From: Candidatus Dechloromonas phosphorivorans
GTDB taxonomy: Bacteria > Pseudomonadota > Gammaproteobacteria > Burkholderiales > Rhodocyclaceae
Length of the DNA: 57,602 bases
Assembly (NCBI GenBank): GCA_016709495.1
Contig: JADJMS010000031.1
Span: 1 to 57,602 of the forward strand
Reading direction: 5' to 3'
Below, piece by piece: positions 41,164-50,265 of this stretch; the stretch's first letter is position 1; the number at the start of each line of letters is the position of its first letter. The notes beneath the pieces were generated by a model. That model was not told the origin of the DNA and did no database searches. It saw nothing but the letters and a program-made list of their open reading frames with translations. A program made the translations under genes and the position numbers.

Positions 41164-42518
41164 TCCTTGTGTAGCTTGAAGGGCAGGGTAAAGCTGAAGG
41201 TGCTGCCGACGCCAACCTGGCTCGCAATCTCCAGTTGGCCACCCAATAATTCAATCAGTTTGCGAGCGATGGGTAGCCCAATACCGGTGCCGCCATGCCG
41301 TCGAATGATCGAACCATCGGCCTGAATAAATAGTCCTGAAAGTAGTTGCTGAATTTTCTCTGGCGCGATGCCAGGGCCGGTGTCGGAAATTACGAATGCA
41401 AGTTTGATCTGCTCAGCCGAATGCTCAGCAACTTTTACTGAAATTGAAACCTGGCCCTGATCAGTAAACTTGATGGCGTTACCGACCAGATTGGCTAGTG
41501 TCTGGCGAAGAAGCTCCAGATCGCCGACCAGAACCTCCGGTACCGCCGGGTCTTGTTCAAGTGCGAAGACTAGTCCCTTGGCCTTTGCCTGGCTATTTTC
41601 CTTGCCAAGTATGTCTTCAAGAAAGTCAGTGACGGCAAAAGGTTGTTGCGTGAGTTTGATCTGACCTGACTCGAGGGCAGAAAGCCGGATCATCTGATTG
41701 ATCAGATGCATCAAATCATCGGCAGAACTACGCAACGGGAGCAGATAGGAGCGTTGATCTTCAGTCAGTTCCTCCATGTCCAGCAGATCGGCCATGCCCA
41801 TGATGCCGTTCATCGGCGTGCGTAATTCGTGGCTGACGTTGGCTAAAAACTCCGTCTTGGCACGGTTGGAAGTTTCCGCGATTGACTTGGCATGTTGCAG
41901 ATCATTGACTAGGGAGTCTTTTTCATGCTCCAGACGGAAGGTATCCAGCAAAGTGTCATGAAAATAGTCAGCACTACGCGTTGTCATGAGCAGAAACAGA
42001 ATAGACATGACGCTGAAAGCTATGTGCAGCGGATCGGTCCCGAGCGAACCGATTGCTACTGCCAGAATGATGGGCCAACCATAAACACGAAAGGCGAGTC
42101 GGTCTGCGGCGAGCACCGGTACTGCCGCAGCGACCGTGCCGGCCATGGCAAAGGCTGTGAATAACTGCAATTCAATACGGGTGCCGAGCATCATCATTAG
42201 TGCGCCAGCTGCCCAGATAATGCCGCTTGCCGCCGCCCCGGCAAATGCATGTTTACGCCACCGAACAGCATCCAGCTCCCGTTGTTTGCTATCTGTTAAA
42301 TTGTATTTGCGGGCAAGCCAGATTCGCGAAGCAGCAACGATGCTGGCAAAAAACCACCAGCCAGTGATGGCCGATAATTGGGATGAAGGAAGCAATGCGG
42401 CGCTGATCCACAACATAAGACTCGCATTGAAAATGGAAACGATCTGCCCGAGCCTGATATTCCGGTAGAGCAGGTCTACCAGCTTGCTCAGTACAAATTG
42501 ATCATTGTTTGAACTCAA
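41160..42518 (-). CDS. Membrane histidine kinase
   Basis: 452 residues. About five N-terminal membrane helices (about 25-180), coiled linker, H-box FLANVSHELRTPMNGIMGMA with phospho-His, N-box LVGNAIKFTD, G-boxes SDTGPGIA and GGTGIGLPIARKLIELLGG. No receiver domain and no response regulator gene next to it. Overlaps hslO by 4 bases and the convergent oxidase stop by 4. Confidence 0.88.
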   Translation of the reverse strand: MSSNNDQFVLSKLVDLLYRNIRLGQIVSIFNASLMLWISAALLPSSQLSAITGWWFFASIVAASRIWLARKYNLTDSKQRELDAVRWRKHAFAGAAASGIIWAAGALMMMLGTRIELQLFTAFAMAGTVAAAVPVLAADRLAFRVYGWPIILAVAIGSLGTDPLHIAFSVMSILFLLMTTRSADYFHDTLLDTFRLEHEKDSLVNDLQHAKSIAETSNRAKTEFLANVSHELRTPMNGIMGMADLLDMEELTEDQRSYLLPLRSSADDLMHLINQMIRLSALESGQIKLTQQPFAVTDFLEDILGKENSQAKAKGLVFALEQDPAVPEVLVGDLELLRQTLANLVGNAIKFTDQGQVSISVKVAEHSAEQIKLAFVISDTGPGIAPEKIQQLLSGLFIQADGSIIRRHGGTGIGLPIARKLIELLGGQLEIASQVGVGSTFSFTLPFKLHKD

Positions 42519-43396
42519 TGCAGCGCTTTCCCTGTGCTTTTGGCAAAAAGTTGAGCAACCTCTTCCGCGTTGAAACGATAGTCGCGGTTGCAGATGTCGT
42601 CACGAATCAAGATTTCGCCATGCTCGGCAAGAATGGTTTCTGCATCTTCCTGACCGAGGCTGCGCACCATGTCGCGAATTTTTTCCCAGTCTTCCGGGCA
42701 GTAATAGCTAACCATTTGCACATCATAAAGGCGAATGCCGCGATTCTCGATTTCTTCATGAAAAAGTCGTGAGAGCAGTGTTTCGGCATCAAGCTCAAGC
42801 AGTTCGGCCGGCTTGACCGTAGCGGCAAGTTGCGTGATGCGTTGCCAGCCATCCGGGTCGTGTTTGTCAGATTCCGGCATCTTCTGCAAAAACAAACATA
42901 CCGCCGCTTTCGGGCCGGCAATCGTGAAAAGGCGCGAAGGTTGCTGTTCGGATTGCTCCAGATAATGCTCGAAGATGGTGGCGATGCTGTCGCCCACCAT
43001 CGGCACAAAACTTTGGTAAGGCTGGCGCGAATCCGGCATGTCGAGGCTCATCATCAACTGGCCGCCCTGGGCTGCGCCGAGCAGTTCAGTAACCGGCGCC
43101 GGCAGAACAACCGGATTGCTGCGTGCCATGCCGCGCATCTGCAGTTTTTCGTTGCAATCCATGACCAGTAACTGGATAGGGCCATTGCCGCGCAATTGCA
43201 GCGTTAAACGGCCAGGTTGCTTGAGCTGGCCGGCGATCAGCGCGGTGATGGCTGCGGTTTCGCCGAGCAGTTGGGCGACAGTCGGCTGATAATTGCGGTC
43301 CGCCTGCATCTGTTGCCAGGTATCGCCGAGATGAACCACGGCACCACGAATATCGAGGCCTTCAAAAAGGAAGCGACGTATCGTGCTGTCGTTCAT
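42515..43396 (-). CDS. hslO: Hsp33 redox-type chaperone with incomplete zinc site
   Basis: 293 residues, normal Hsp33 length (FLFEGLDIRGAVVHLGDTWQ, GNGPIQLLVMDCN). The usual C-terminal CxC...CxxC zinc switch is here Cys233-Pro-Glu235 and Asp266-Asp-Ile-Cys269: two of four Cys are replaced by acidic residues. Redox control may be altered, though Cys/Asp/Glu could still bind a metal. Coupled by 4-base overlaps to the ArsC-like gene before and the kinase after. Confidence 0.88.
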   Translation of the reverse strand: MNDSTIRRFLFEGLDIRGAVVHLGDTWQQMQADRNYQPTVAQLLGETAAITALIAGQLKQPGRLTLQLRGNGPIQLLVMDCNEKLQMRGMARSNPVVLPAPVTELLGAAQGGQLMMSLDMPDSRQPYQSFVPMVGDSIATIFEHYLEQSEQQPSRLFTIAGPKAAVCLFLQKMPESDKHDPDGWQRITQLAATVKPAELLELDAETLLSRLFHEEIENRGIRLYDVQMVSYYCPEDWEKIRDMVRSLGQEDAETILAEHGEILIRDDICNRDYRFNAEEVAQLFAKSTGKALH

Positions 43397-43737
43397 TTCA
43401 AGGCTTCCGTATAGTTTTCGGGCGAAAAACCAACGAGGAGCTGGCTACCCGTATCGAGTACCGGGCGCTTGATCAAGCTGGGGTATTGGGCCATTAATTT
43501 CAGGGCTTTTTGCTCGTCGACCGCAACACGTTCGTCGTCGCTCAGCTTGCGCCACATCAGGCCGCGCCTGTTGAGCAGTTTTTCCCAACCGGCGCGCTGG
43601 TTCCAGTCGGGTAAATTGGCTTCGGCGACGCCGGCTTTTTTGTAATCGATAAATTCATAAGCCACACCATTCGCCTCCAGCCACGCGAAAGCTTTTTTCA
43701 TGGTGTCGCAATTCTTAATGCCAAAGACCTTGATCAT
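43393..43737 (-). CDS. ArsC-family thioredoxin-fold protein (YffB/Spx-like)
   Basis: 114 residues. IKNCDTMKKAFAWLEANGV with a single redox Cys, then RRGLMWRKL and PSLIKRPVL typical of the YffB/ArsC group. Not a clear arsenate reductase; probably a glutathione-dependent thiol reductase. One uptake-like word inside. Confidence 0.85.
   Translation of the reverse strand: MIKVFGIKNCDTMKKAFAWLEANGVAYEFIDYKKAGVAEANLPDWNQRAGWEKLLNRRGLMWRKLSDDERVAVDEQKALKLMAQYPSLIKRPVLDTGSQLLVGFSPENYTEALK
43516..43528 (+). repeat. Uptake-like 13-mer, copy 10 (in ArsC-like gene)
   Basis: GTCGACCGCAACA, preceded by CTTTTTGCTC; gene strand reads Val-Ala-Val-Asp. Confidence 0.8.
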
Positions 43738-43788
43738 GACTGCAAATATTCGTTGGGGAAAACGAATGATAACAGCCGATGCAGTGCC

Positions 43789-45147
43789 TTAGCGGAACTC
43801 GAAAGCTTCCTGGTGAAAGGCTGTACGCGATAGACCGCTGTTATGCAGCGCTTTGCCGAGTGACTTGCCCCAGGCTGCCGGGCCGCAGAACCAGACGCTG
43901 CTTCCGGCTTGCAAGGTTGAGGCAACCTCGTGGGAACTGAGTGGGCCTTCGCGTTCGGTTAGTCGACGGTGTAATCGGACGCCGGCAGATTGGCAGAGCG
44001 CTTCAAGGTGGGCGGGAAATTCGCCTGCTGTTGAATCCGGTGTGCAGTAGAAAAGATCGGCGTTGGCCGATTTCTTGCCGTCAGCATTAGCCAGTTCGTT
44101 CAGGCGAGCGAGGAACGGCGTAATACCGATACCACCGGCAATCCAGACCTGATGATCGCTCAGCTTGTTACACCCCAAGGGTGCTTCCTGTGGGGCGCGG
44201 TCAACCTGCGTTGAAGGCGAAAAATCAAAGCTGCCGTATGGGCCTTCCAGCAAGAACATTTGTCCGGGCTGGACGAGAACGGGTAGTTTGGTGGTGAAAT
44301 CACCCAGCGCCTTGATGGCTAATGTCAGGGTGCCATCCTTCGAGTTCCATGCTGACGCGATGGTAAAGGGGTGAGCTCCTTCGCCGCGCTGGCCGAAGTC
44401 GGCAAACAGGAACTGTCCGGCGCGGTGGCCCGGCCAGCCTTCGGTCGGGCGGCAGACGATTTCAAGTAACTTGCCCTCGTGCTGGTTGATCGAGACAATT
44501 TGAGCCGGATGCTGGCGGTTACGCCCGATACGATTTGATAGTGAGAGCAGGGCAGAAATAGCACCCGCAGCGGCCATGGTGGCGGTCAGCCAGCCGAGCG
44601 GGTTTTGCCAGAAGGTGGCTGGCATCAGGATCAGGCCGTGAAAAACGCCGGCCAGGAAGATGAGGCCGAAAGCCTTGTGCACCAAGCGGAAATAGCGATA
44701 GGGGATACGCCGGACCAAAGCGATGACGACCAGCGCCAGCAGGATATAGCCGGCCCATTCGCCGACATCCTTGGCCAGACTCAGCCACATGTCCTGCATG
44801 CCTTTTGGACCGCGTGGGCGAGACGGAACCCAACCGAGTTTGGCCATTTTCTTGGGTAGCCATTCCATCATCCAGTGGCTGAAAACCAGAATGCCGCTGC
44901 CAATACCGATGTATTTGTGCAGCCGGTAAAGCTTGTCAAGACCACCAAGGTGTTTTTCAAGCCAAGCCGGACGCGCGGCCAGCGCGATGCCGGCACTCAT
45001 CCACCAAAGTGCCAGGGTGCCGGTGAGGATGATCAAGGCTTTGCGCCACTCCCAAAAGGTGGGATTTGCAGCGAGCACTTCAGGCAGGGCGAAGATGCCC
45101 CAGAATCCAAGTGGGATCAGGGCGAGCAGGATGAGCGGGCGTTTCAT
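43789..45147 (-). CDS. Ferric-reductase-like transmembrane flavoprotein
   Basis: 452 residues. N-terminal six-helix ferric-reductase-like domain with haem His candidates (LYRLHKYIGIGSGILVFSHW, LVHKAFGLIFLAGVFHG), then FAD domain (GQFLFADFG, HPFTIAS) and NAD domain (GGIGITPFLARL, VWFCGPAAWG). Transfers electrons from NAD(P)H across the membrane. Close in kind to the cytoplasmic/periplasmic oxidoreductases of the FRE/NOX superfamily. Confidence 0.82.
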   Translation of the reverse strand: MKRPLILLALIPLGFWGIFALPEVLAANPTFWEWRKALIILTGTLALWWMSAGIALAARPAWLEKHLGGLDKLYRLHKYIGIGSGILVFSHWMMEWLPKKMAKLGWVPSRPRGPKGMQDMWLSLAKDVGEWAGYILLALVVIALVRRIPYRYFRLVHKAFGLIFLAGVFHGLILMPATFWQNPLGWLTATMAAAGAISALLSLSNRIGRNRQHPAQIVSINQHEGKLLEIVCRPTEGWPGHRAGQFLFADFGQRGEGAHPFTIASAWNSKDGTLTLAIKALGDFTTKLPVLVQPGQMFLLEGPYGSFDFSPSTQVDRAPQEAPLGCNKLSDHQVWIAGGIGITPFLARLNELANADGKKSANADLFYCTPDSTAGEFPAHLEALCQSAGVRLHRRLTEREGPLSSHEVASTLQAGSSVWFCGPAAWGKSLGKALHNSGLSRTAFHQEAFEFR

Positions 45148-45240
45148 GATGGATTTGTTTCAGCGGGGAATAGCTGAAGCTTACGCCGCAAGTTGATTAA
45201 AAGCTGTACTGCGCCTGTTCCAACTTGTAAGCAATTGCAA

Positions 45241-45264
45241 CCGCCCGTCATGGGAGACGGGCGG
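45241..45264. terminator. Hairpin after tex
   Basis: CCGCCCGTC, ATGGGA loop, GACGGGCGG: 9-bp perfect stem just beyond the restored tex stop. No T-run. Confidence 0.55.
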
Positions 45265-45273
45265 TATTAGGCT

Positions 45274-47593
45274 TTAGCGCTTCAGCTTGGCAAAGGCGCT
45301 GGCCATCACATTGCCAGCCGGGGCGGGGGCCCGTGCAGCGCGGCTGTGAACGATTGGGCTGCGTTCCGCGCGCGGCAGGTGCATTGTCGTGACGTTTGGC
45401 CTGGCTAGGCTCATCCCCCATGCGCATGGTCAGGGCGATGCGCTGCCGCTGGAGATCAACCTCCATGACCTTTACCTTGACGATCTGCCCAGCCTTGACA
45501 ATGCTATGCGGGTCCTTGACGAAGGTGTTGGACAGTGCCGAAACGTGCACCAGCCCATCCTGATGGACGCCGATATCGACAAACGCACCGAAGGCGGCGA
45601 CGTTGGTGACGACGCCTTCGAGAATCATGCCCGGGCGCAGGTCGCCGACTTTTTCGACACCATCAGCGAAGGTGGCGGTCTTGAACTCGGGGCGCGGGTC
45701 ACGGCCGGGTTTTTCCAGTTCCTTGAAAATATCCTGCACAGTCGGCAGACCGAAGCGCTCGTCGGTGTATTTCGACGGGTTCAGGCCCTTGAGCGCGCGA
45801 CTATCGCCGAGGATTTCCTTGATCGACTTGTTGAGATCGACAATGATTTTTTCAACCACAGGGTAGGCTTCCGGGTGCACCGAAGAGCTATCGAGCGGGT
45901 TGTCGCCGTTCGGCACGCGCAGAAAGCCGGCGGCTTGTTCGAAAGTCTTGTCACCAAGGCGCGGGACTTTTTTCAATTCGTTACGACTCTTGAACGCGCC
46001 GTTGGCATCGCGGTAGCTGACGATGTTACTGGCCAGCGACGCATTCAGCCCGGAGATGCGGGTGAGCAGCGGCACCGAGGCGGTATTGACGTCGACGCCA
46101 ACGGCATTCACGCAGTCTTCAACCACGGCATCGAGATTGCGTGCCAGTTTGGTTTGCGACACATCATGCTGGTACTGGCCGACGCCAATCGATTTGGGAT
46201 CAATCTTGACCAGTTCGGCCAGCGGATCTTGCAGGCGGCGGGCAATCGAAACGGCGCCACGGATCGATACATCGAGATCGGGGAATTCCTTGGCAGCGAA
46301 TTCGGAGGCCGAGTAGACCGAAGCACCGGCTTCCGAAACCACAATTTTGGTCAGCCGTGCTTCCGGGTAGCGCTTGATGACATCTTGCAGCAGCTTGTCG
46401 GTTTCGCGGCTGGCAGTGCCGTTGCCGATGGCGACCAGGGTTACCTGATGCTTGGCGGCGAGGCGGGCGATGGTCGAAATCGAGCCATCCCAGTCGCAGC
46501 GCGGCTCGTGCGGATAAATCGTGGCGTGGTCGAGCATCTTGCCGGTGGCATCGACGATGGCGAGCTTGCAGCCGGTACGAATGCCGGGATCAACGCCCAT
46601 CGTGACGTGCTGGCCAGCCGGGGCGGCGAGCAGCAGGTCCTTGAGATTGCGGCCAAAAACGCGGATCGCTTCTTCCTCGGCGCGTTCGCGCAACTCGTTC
46701 ATCAGTTCGAGCTCAAGGTGGGTGTACACCTTGACCTTCCAGGTCCAGCGTACGGTATCGGCCAGCCATTTGTCAGCCGGGCGATTTTGCGGTTTGATCC
46801 CGAAACGGACGGCGATGCGTTGTTCGCAGGGGTTGGAGCCGGGTTTGATGTTGGCTTCGTCAAGCTCCGAATCCAGTACCAGCGCGACTTGCAACATGCC
46901 TTCATTACGCCCGCGCAGCAAGGCAAGAGCACGGTGCGAAGGCATGCTGGCCACCGGTTCGTTAAAGTCGAACCAGTCGCGGAATTTGGCACCTTCATTT
47001 TCTTTGCCTTCAACGACGGTTGACCGTACCAAACCATGTTCGCTGAGATATTCACGCAACTGACCAAGTAGTTCTGCGTCTTCAGCGAACTTTTCCATGA
47101 GGATCTGGCGGGCGCCATCGAGTACCGCCTTGCTGTCGGCGAATCCGGCTTCGGTATTCAGGAATTTTTCGGCTTCCTCTTCCGGGGTCTGCATCGGGTC
47201 AGCCAACAAACTGAGGGCAAGTGGCTCGATGCCGGCTTCACGGGCAATCTGAGCCTTGGTCCGGCGTTTTTGCTTGTAGGGCAGGTACAAGTCTTCGAGG
47301 CGTTGCTTGGTTTCAGCATTCATCACCTCAACCCGCAGTTCAGGTGTCAGTTTGCCTTGTTCGTCGATACTGGAAATGATCGCACTGCGGCGGTCTTCAA
47401 GGTCGCGCAGGTAGGTCAGACGCTCTTCAAGGTTGCGCAACTGGGTGTCGTCCAGCCCATCGGTCGCTTCCTTGCGGTAGCGCGAGATAAAAGGAACGGT
47501 GGCGCCTTCGTCCAACAGGGAAATGGCGGCGTTAACCTGGGTCGGGCGGACGCCGAGTTCGGCGGCAATACGATGTTCAATCGGTGGGAGCAT
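45274..47593 (-). CDS. tex: Tex: RNA-binding transcription accessory protein, C-terminal frameshift
   Basis: About 770 residues. Tex N-domain, YqgF RNase-H-like domain (GVDPGIRTGCKLAIVDATGK), HhH pair, and S1 domain (GMILEGVVTNVAAFGAFVDI, GVHQDGLVHVSAL). After DNAPAAR in the tail the frame changes: the uncorrected reading runs to 45248 inside a hairpin, while the other frame gives HSRAARAPAPAGNVMASAFA then KLKR and stops at 45274, a typical Tex tail. The lesion is near 45370. Confidence 0.92.
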
Positions 47594-47718
47594 GGATGCG
47601 GCACTGCAGCAAATTTGGGGTGTGGACTATGCGCAATCCAAGGGAAAATTACAACAGCGTTTGTATGGTGTAGCATGATCCGATAAATCGTTTAATCAAA
47701 TCAGTGGAGGCAAAAAAT

Positions 47719-48162
47719 ATGAAAGTTGAAACCTATTTGTTTGGCAGTGTCGACATCAGCCCGGAAAAAATTATCAATTTTCCAAATGGTCTGGTCGGTT
47801 TCGAAGCCAGCAAGCGCTACATGATTGCTCACGAGGAGAGCGAAGCGCCGCGCGTCAGTTATACCCTGCAGTCACTGGACGATCCGATGCTGGCCTTCCA
47901 GATCATTGATCCGGCAGCGCTCGGCTTCAACTATGAACTGGTCCTCAGCGATGCTGAAAATGCGCTGCTTGGCACGCCAGCACCCGAGGATGTTGTGGTC
48001 ATGCAAGTCCTGAGCCGAAAGGAAGAGGGCGGCAAAAACGAGATTAGCCCCAATCTGCGCGCCCCATTGTTGATCAATACCAAGGCATTGCTTGGCTATC
48101 AAAAGATCATGGAAAAATTCGTTCCTAACGTCACGCTGTCGAATCTGGCGAGTTCAGTCTAA
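47719..48162 (+). CDS. fliW: Flagellar assembly factor FliW
   Basis: 147 residues with GGAGG ribosome site. FPNGLVGFEASKRYMIAHEE, DPMLAFQIIDP and NLRAPLLINTKALLGYQKIM are FliW motifs. Binds flagellin and CsrA, linking flagellin level to translation. No csrA or flagellar gene is adjacent. Confidence 0.92.
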   Translation: MKVETYLFGSVDISPEKIINFPNGLVGFEASKRYMIAHEESEAPRVSYTLQSLDDPMLAFQIIDPAALGFNYELVLSDAENALLGTPAPEDVVVMQVLSRKEEGGKNEISPNLRAPLLINTKALLGYQKIMEKFVPNVTLSNLASSV

Positions 48163-48181
48163 ATCCGAATGTGCTCGATAA

Positions 48182-48207
48182 AACGGGGCTGAGGCCCCGT
48201 TGTTCGT
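48182..48207 (+). terminator. Terminator after fliW
   Basis: AACGGGGC, TGAG loop, GCCCCGTT, then GTTCGTTT. Confidence 0.8.
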
Positions 48208-48729
48208 TTACAGCGGTGTTAAGGTGTCGCGGTAGCGCCGGGCATTGGCAACATAGTGTTCAGCCGAAGCCTTGAGCTTGGCGACCTCTTCATCGCCCAG
48301 TTCGCGCACCACCTTGCCTGGTGAGCCGACAATCAGCACCCGATCCGGAAATACCTTCCCTTCGGGAATCAGTGTATTGGCACCCACGATGCAGCCTTTA
48401 CCAATTACGGCGCGGTTGAGAATCACAGAGCCGATGCCGATCAGGCTGCCGTCGCCAACGGTGCAGCCGTGCAGCATGACCAGGTGGCCGACGGTGACGT
48501 TGTCGCCGATATGCATCGGCACGCCTTCATCCGTGTGCAACACCGAGCCATCCTGAATATTGGTGTTGTCGCCAATATGGATCGGATCATTGTCGCCGCG
48601 CAGTGTGGCATTCCACCAGATTGAGGCATTGGTGCCGAGGCGGACGTCGCCGATCACCGTGGCGTTGGGGGCAACCCAGGTGTTATCGGCGAGTTGTGGC
48701 TGTTTTTCTCCAAGGCGGAAGAGGGGCAT
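48208..48729 (-). CDS. Gamma-carbonic anhydrase family protein (YrdA-like)
   Basis: 173 residues. Left-handed beta-helix hexapeptide repeats with metal His candidates in DGSVLHTDEG, GHLVMLHGCTVG. Catalytic activity of this branch is often doubtful. Confidence 0.9.
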   Translation of the reverse strand: MPLFRLGEKQPQLADNTWVAPNATVIGDVRLGTNASIWWNATLRGDNDPIHIGDNTNIQDGSVLHTDEGVPMHIGDNVTVGHLVMLHGCTVGDGSLIGIGSVILNRAVIGKGCIVGANTLIPEGKVFPDRVLIVGSPGKVVRELGDEEVAKLKASAEHYVANARRYRDTLTPL

Positions 48730-48768
48730 GCGTTTTCCTTTGCTTAAAATTTTCAGGCGTTTTTTTAA

Positions 48769-48781
48769 GTTGACCGTAACA
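48769..48781 (+). repeat. Uptake-like 13-mer, copy 11 (intergenic)
   Basis: GTTGACCGTAACA, preceded by GCGTTTTTTTAA, between the divergent carbonic anhydrase and hypothetical genes. Confidence 0.8.
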
Positions 48782-48817
48782 TTCTCCTAAATTATTGCGG
48801 TGAAGAACGGAGTTACT

Positions 48818-49252
48818 ATGAATTTTCGTCAAATAAAATCCTGGCAATGGGTGTTGATTGTCATTGCCTTGCTGGTGGCGCTCGATTGGGCAATACGCCG
48901 ACCTGATTCACGATCCCGTGAATTGAACAACATCATCCAGGCGCAGGCCAGCGCACAGTTGAAAGCCTACCCGTACCAGTTTCACGTGCTGCGCGTTGCG
49001 GGGGAGACGGCCGTGATGGCGACTCCGCGGAATTTTCAATCGCCGGCTTTTCGCTTTCTTGCCGTGCTTTACCCCGAGATCAACGTCAAGGATCACAACA
49101 ATCCAGCCTTCATAGCAGTTGAAAAATTGCTCGGCCAGGTTCAGGACGAAGCCAAGGATATTGTGTTGGCGCAGCCCGGTATCAAAAGTGTGAGCTGGGA
49201 ACTCGACAAGGAGTGGTTGCGGCGTCACCACGTTGAAGTGCCTGACAAGTAA
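48818..49252 (+). CDS. Hypothetical single-pass membrane protein
   Basis: 144 residues from ATG 48818 with CGGAG ribosome site (a GTG at 48800 is possible). One N-terminal helix (WQWVLIVIALLVALDWAI), then a soluble alpha/beta domain (QFHVLRVAGETAVMATPRNF, FRFLAVLYPEI). No family recognised. Confidence 0.6.
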   Translation: MNFRQIKSWQWVLIVIALLVALDWAIRRPDSRSRELNNIIQAQASAQLKAYPYQFHVLRVAGETAVMATPRNFQSPAFRFLAVLYPEINVKDHNNPAFIAVEKLLGQVQDEAKDIVLAQPGIKSVSWELDKEWLRRHHVEVPDK

Positions 49253-49341
49253 GCGGATCTTCAGAAATCTTGATCCGTGCCAGAGTAATTTGATGTCACG
49301 CCTGCCAGAATCGGCCCGTTAATTTGGCAAAAAGGACCGTC

Positions 49342-49941
49342 ATGGCGGCGGAGGCAGTGCTGGAATCAGGTATAGAGACAGAAGCGGGTGGCCGGATTCC
49401 CGGCAACAAGGGCATGTGGGTGGGCATTACCTGCGAGTTCGTTGAATTTGCCGTGCTGTTCATCGTCTATTTCGTTGCTCGCGCCAATTTTCCGGATGCG
49501 TTTCAGAATGGCGCCGAACGCCTGTCGCGGGTTTCCGGCACAGTAATCACCTTGCTGATGGTGACCAGCAGCTTTTTCATTGCCTGCTCGGTCAATACCA
49601 TGCGCTCCGGAAAACGCCGTCAGTCAATCTATTGGCTGGTCGCCGGGCTGGTCGTTGCGTTGGGTTATCCGATTGCCAAGTATCTTGAAATCAGCTCGAA
49701 TCTGGCACAAGGTATCAACGGCGAATCGGGGATATTTTTCACCGTTTATTACTATTTGACCTTCAACCATCTCGTCCATGCCACCTGGGGCATCCTCGGT
49801 ATTTTGTGGGTATTGGTGCGTCATTCGTTCGGCGGTTATAGCGTTGAGGATCATCATGGTCTTGAAGCGCTGGCCAGTTACTGGCACGCCACTGACATCA
49901 TCTGGCTGATCATTTTCCCGATGTTCTACGTACTGGCCTGA
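49342..49941 (+). CDS. norE: NorE, cytochrome c oxidase subunit III-like
   Basis: 199 residues from ATG 49342. Five membrane helices of the COX3 fold; FVEFAVLFIVYFVARANFPD and YWHATDIIWLIIFPMFYVLA. Short length and a norF partner indicate NorE, an accessory of nitric oxide reductase, not a true oxidase subunit. Confidence 0.82.
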   Translation: MAAEAVLESGIETEAGGRIPGNKGMWVGITCEFVEFAVLFIVYFVARANFPDAFQNGAERLSRVSGTVITLLMVTSSFFIACSVNTMRSGKRRQSIYWLVAGLVVALGYPIAKYLEISSNLAQGINGESGIFFTVYYYLTFNHLVHATWGILGILWVLVRHSFGGYSVEDHHGLEALASYWHATDIIWLIIFPMFYVLA

Positions 49942-49944
49942 ATC

Positions 49945-50265
49945 ATGACTACCCTCCACAAAACACCCGCTACCTCGCTGGTTCCGCTAACTCTGACCTG
50001 GCTTGTTCTGTGCGTCTTGACGGTGCTTAGTCTGGGGTTGGGTCAATGGTTTCACGCAGCGGCCTGGCTACCGTTACTGGTCGCGGTGATTGTCTGGGTC
50101 AAGGGCACAATGGTTGCGCGCTATTTCATCGAGTCTGACCTGACGCACCCCTTTATCCGTCGCTTGCTCAAGGTGTTTATTGCCTTTGCACCGCTCTGGC
50201 TGATTTTGACCGGTTTTTACGGTGGGCAGTTTGCACAGTGGGGCAGTCTGTTCCTGAAACACTAA
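49945..50265 (+). CDS. norF: NorF, subunit IV-like membrane protein
   Basis: 106 residues, three membrane helices (LTWLVLCVLTVLSLGLG, WLPLLVAVIVWVKGTMVARY, FAPLWLILTGF). Starts 3 bases after norE. Supports NO reductase activity; norCB not in the window. Confidence 0.8.
   Translation: MTTLHKTPATSLVPLTLTWLVLCVLTVLSLGLGQWFHAAAWLPLLVAVIVWVKGTMVARYFIESDLTHPFIRRLLKVFIAFAPLWLILTGFYGGQFAQWGSLFLKH

Noticed and set aside
41160..42518. Hybrid kinase with receiver domain
   Set aside because: The protein ends directly after the ATPase domain; no receiver sequence follows.
47640..47700. Possible sigma-28 promoter (CCGATAA) before fliW
   Set aside because: The -10-like CCGATAA is present but no TAAA-type -35 lies at the right distance.
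49255..49320. Possible FNR/Dnr box before norE
   Set aside because: TTGAT half-sites occur but no TTGAT-N4-ATCAA palindrome; only suggestive of anaerobic control.
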